From assembly GCF_030409415.1 (NCBI RefSeq), contig NZ_JAUFPW010000036.1:186001-250000 (forward strand): a stretch of DNA of 64,000 nucleotides, written 5' to 3'. This DNA is from Pedobacter aquatilis. Lineage in GTDB: Bacteria > Bacteroidota > Bacteroidia > Sphingobacteriales > Sphingobacteriaceae. Below are positions 62,087-64,000 of this stretch, piece by piece (the first letter of the stretch is position 1; each line of letters starts with the position of its first letter). A program made the position numbers and the translations under genes. The notes below the pieces were generated by a model that made no database searches, was not told the origin of the DNA, and saw only the letters and a list, made by a program, of their open reading frames with translations.

Positions 62087-63049
62087 ATGAATAACATAGG
62101 TATTTTAATTCCAGAACAATATAAATTATTAAGTGTAGCAGCAATTTTAGAAGTTTTAGAAACTGCTAACAAATTTCAACTCGATAATCAGGATAAAAAA
62201 TCATTTGAAATAACACTGATTACGTTAGATAACTGTATTGATGGATTTTTTAAAAGCTACCGAACTGAAAACATAAATTCGGATATTAAATACGATTTGA
62301 TTCTAGTACCTTCTTTTACAACGGAAAATATACAAGCCACAATTTCATTAAATAAAGCATTTATTCCATGGTTAATTAAACAATATAACACCAAAACCGA
62401 AATTGCCACTTTTTGTACTGGTGCATTTTTATTAGCAGCTACGGGTTTACTTGATGGAAAGGTTGCAACAACCCATGTTGATGCTTGTGCTGCATTCTCT
62501 GCTGCCTTCCCTCGCGTAAGACTTAAGCCTGATAAGACAGTTACCCAAGATGGGCAATTATATACAAGCGGCGGAGCAACATCTACCTTTCACCTACTTT
62601 TATATCTGCTACAAATACACTGTGGTAAAGAACTAGCGATAAAGACTGCAAAGATTTTTGCAATTGATATGGACAGATCCAACCAATCTTATTTTAGCTC
62701 TTTTCAACCTTCAAGACATCATAATGATGATATCGTAGCATCTGCTCAAGACAAAATTGAAAGTAATTACCAGGATGTTTCTACAATTGAAGAAATGATT
62801 AAAGATATTCCATCGAGTAGAAGAAATATTGTTAGGCGATTTAAGCAAGTTATAGGGATTACACCAATTGAATACTTACAACAAACTAGAATTGAAGCCG
62901 CAAAAAAATTATTGGAACAAACAACTCAGCAAATGACAGAAATTATTTATAATTCGGGCTATAACGACCCAAAAGCTTTTAGAAAAATTTTCAGAAAAAC
63001 AGTTGGAATGACACCCTCTCAGTACAGGGATAAATTTCAGGTTAGATAA
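62087..63049 (+). CDS. GlxA-type AraC family regulator with DJ-1/PfpI domain
   Basis: A 320-residue two-domain protein. Residues 1-180 are a class I glutamine amidotransferase-like (DJ-1/PfpI) domain, with the FCTGAFLLAATGLLDGK nucleophile elbow. The last 100 residues are two AraC-type helix-turn-helix motifs, ending with MTEIIYNSGYNDPKAFRKIF and VGMTPSQYRDKF. These regulators sense a small molecule and control nearby genes. The divergent DinB, DUF1579-like and DoxX genes are the obvious candidates, with 132 bases in between. Confidence 0.95.
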   Translation: MNNIGILIPEQYKLLSVAAILEVLETANKFQLDNQDKKSFEITLITLDNCIDGFFKSYRTENINSDIKYDLILVPSFTTENIQATISLNKAFIPWLIKQYNTKTEIATFCTGAFLLAATGLLDGKVATTHVDACAAFSAAFPRVRLKPDKTVTQDGQLYTSGGATSTFHLLLYLLQIHCGKELAIKTAKIFAIDMDRSNQSYFSSFQPSRHHNDDIVASAQDKIESNYQDVSTIEEMIKDIPSSRRNIVRRFKQVIGITPIEYLQQTRIEAAKKLLEQTTQQMTEIIYNSGYNDPKAFRKIFRKTVGMTPSQYRDKFQVR

Positions 63050-63184
63050 TTTTGATGATATAAATCATCAAGAAATGTTAATTATAGTAAAACTCTTCAA
63101 TACAATTAAAAATAAATCTAAATAATAAAATAATTGTTCTTAACTTAACGTTATAGTTATTTAACCAGATAATTATCCCTAATT

Positions 63185-63295
63185 ATGAGCACATTTCTTT
63201 TAATTATTTGTTCCTTCTATGTTGTTTCACTTTTCTCAACGGTTTACAGCTATTATTCTGCAGAACCAATGCCAGAGGATTACGAAATGATGTAA
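63185..63295 (+). CDS. Possible membrane micropeptide, 36 aa
   Basis: The frame encodes one hydrophobic helix (STFLLIICSFYVVSLFSTVY) with an acidic tail (PEDYEMM). The gap after the GlxA gene gives it its own unit. The profile fits a single-span micropeptide, but there is no recognised family. Confidence 0.4.
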   Translation: MSTFLLIICSFYVVSLFSTVYSYYSAEPMPEDYEMM

Positions 63296-63376
63296 TATAA
63301 GTTTCAACAGAAAATGAAACTGTGGGATACGTGCGTTGAATACGCACTTTAATTTACTGATATCAGGTTTTTTAAA

Positions 63377-63556
63377 TTACTTGATAACTAATACTACGCC
63401 ATCATTTTTTATCTTATAATAATATTCTTTCTGTGTATTATGCTTTAGCACTTGAATAGCAATTACCTCACCGATTTTTTTGGCATAGCATATAATATCA
63501 CCTTTCTTTACACGATCTAATACAGATGCTGTGGTATGCTTCGAAATATTTATCAT
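63377..63556 (-). CDS. Small hypothetical protein, 59 aa
   Basis: The product is basic and beta-rich, for example VKKGDIICYAKKIGEVIAIQ followed by KEYYYKIKNDGVVLVIK. It has no signal peptide. The periodic hydrophobic pattern and the K-N-D-G turn argue for a real protein with an SH3-like or OB-like small barrel. No family is recognised. Faces the micropeptide gene at 63185. Confidence 0.5.
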   Translation of the reverse strand: MINISKHTTASVLDRVKKGDIICYAKKIGEVIAIQVLKHNTQKEYYYKIKNDGVVLVIK

Positions 63557-63836
63557 TATGTTCTCCCCTTTATCTATTTAAGCAACAATATATTACAAAA
63601 AAAGTTTTAATAACATCAAGTGTACATTGAGTTAACAATTGTCAATTCGAGTTTTAATATTTGTTTAGAATAATTATAACGAGGAAAATATATATTCAGT
63701 ATCTAAAGACATTAAACTTCTATGTTTTGCGAGCTTTTTTTTTACAATCAGGTTTTTAACAAATTCACTACTAACAAAATCTTAAGAATATCAATTTTAT
63801 TAGTTCTATGAGAATTTACTGGAGATTTATTAAAGC
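63557..63836. other. AT-rich intergenic stretch
   Basis: No gene and no clear regulatory element were seen in about 280 very AT-rich bases. It separates the small minus-strand ORF from the terminator of the efflux gene. Confidence 0.4.
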
Positions 63837-63867
63837 AAAAGGCTTCCAAAAAAGTGGAAGCCTTTAA
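63837..63867 (-). terminator. Terminator of the efflux outer membrane protein gene
   Basis: AAAAGGCTTCCA and TGGAAGCCTTT pair perfectly around AAAAAAG, 25 bases beyond the stop at 63892, with a T run on the minus strand. Confidence 0.85.
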
Positions 63868-63891
63868 ACTATTATGTGTGTTGTTGTTTTA

Positions 63892-64000
63892 CTAATTCCA
63901 ACCGCCACCTAAAGCGTGGTAAACATTTACCACTGCATTAAGTTGTTGTTTTTTGGTTTCAATAAGCTCTAATTTTGATTGTAATGCATCTCTTTGTGTC
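63892..64000 (-). CDS. Efflux outer membrane protein, TolC/OprM-type, C-terminal end (partial)
   Basis: The 35 visible residues read DALQSKLELIETKKQQLNAV then VNVYHALGGGWN and stop at 63892. The helix followed by VxxYxALGGGW at the end is diagnostic of NodT/OprM family outer membrane channels of RND and MFS efflux pumps. The rest of the gene lies to the right, outside the window. Confidence 0.85.
   Translation of the reverse strand, partial: TQRDALQSKLELIETKKQQLNAVVNVYHALGGGWN

Noticed and set aside
63185..63556. Toxin-antitoxin pair
   Set aside because: The two small genes are convergent on opposite strands and not in one operon, and neither has a recognised toxin or antitoxin fold.

Overview
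The window comes from a Bacteroidota chromosome, most likely a Sphingobacteriaceae member close to Pedobacter. The evidence is a SusC/SusD pair, many lipoproteins with a C-K-K start after the lipobox, a GLPGLI protein, a fused MurF-alanine racemase, A-rich leaders instead of Shine-Dalgarno sites, and several -7 elements of the Bacteroidota form TAnnTTTG. The DNA is AT-rich and genes lie on both strands. No transposase, integrase, phage gene or CRISPR array was seen.

Layout. 1-4.3 kb: end of treZ, then a TreY-MalQ fusion (trehalose and alpha-glucan metabolism). 4.3-7.7 kb: a decaying stretch with a stop-interrupted frame, a half-size EamA transporter, the wreck of an AI-2E family permease and small ORFs. 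7.7-13.7 kb: a three-gene SusC-SusD-endonuclease/exonuclease/phosphatase operon. 14.2-17.8 kb: a YeiH-type exporter, a methyltransferase, a DUF1826-like protein and an SGNH hydrolase, all on the minus strand. 18-22.5 kb: a carboxylesterase and an FUSC-type membrane protein. 23-28.6 kb: a candidate metal (probably zinc) acquisition operon with a TonB receptor, two DUF4625-type His-containing lipoproteins, an AztD-like beta-propeller lipoprotein and a small His/Cys membrane protein. 28.7-36.7 kb: regulator and secretion debris followed by an intact double-glycine peptide export system, with a C39-peptidase ABC transporter, an HlyD adaptor and two leader-peptide genes each followed by a hairpin. 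Upstream of it, an LytTR regulator and an hlyD gene have both lost their 5' ends at one deletion junction.

37-48.3 kb is mostly housekeeping: a PIF1-like helicase, an SDR, recR, a sodium symporter, a LOG-family protein, an ArsC-family protein, DUF502, murF-alr and recX, with several palindromic intergenic repeats. 48.3-53.2 kb: a tRNA-Gly/tRNA-Leu pair occurs twice and brackets a 4.3 kb block with a secreted peptide, a GLPGLI protein and a TonB-type outer membrane protein. The inter-tRNA hairpins of the two copies show compensatory changes. 53.3-64 kb: a multi-PAS histidine kinase, SRPBCC, dienelactone hydrolase and clan GH-A hydrolase genes, a YCF48-like propeller with DUF2147, a DoxX/lipocalin-like/DinB operon opposite a GlxA-type regulator, two very small ORFs, and the end of an efflux outer membrane protein.

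The least ordinary systems are the double-glycine peptide exporter with its neighbouring remnants, the candidate zinc uptake operon, and the duplicated tRNA pair. All functions are inferred from sequence motifs read by eye; no database search was possible.
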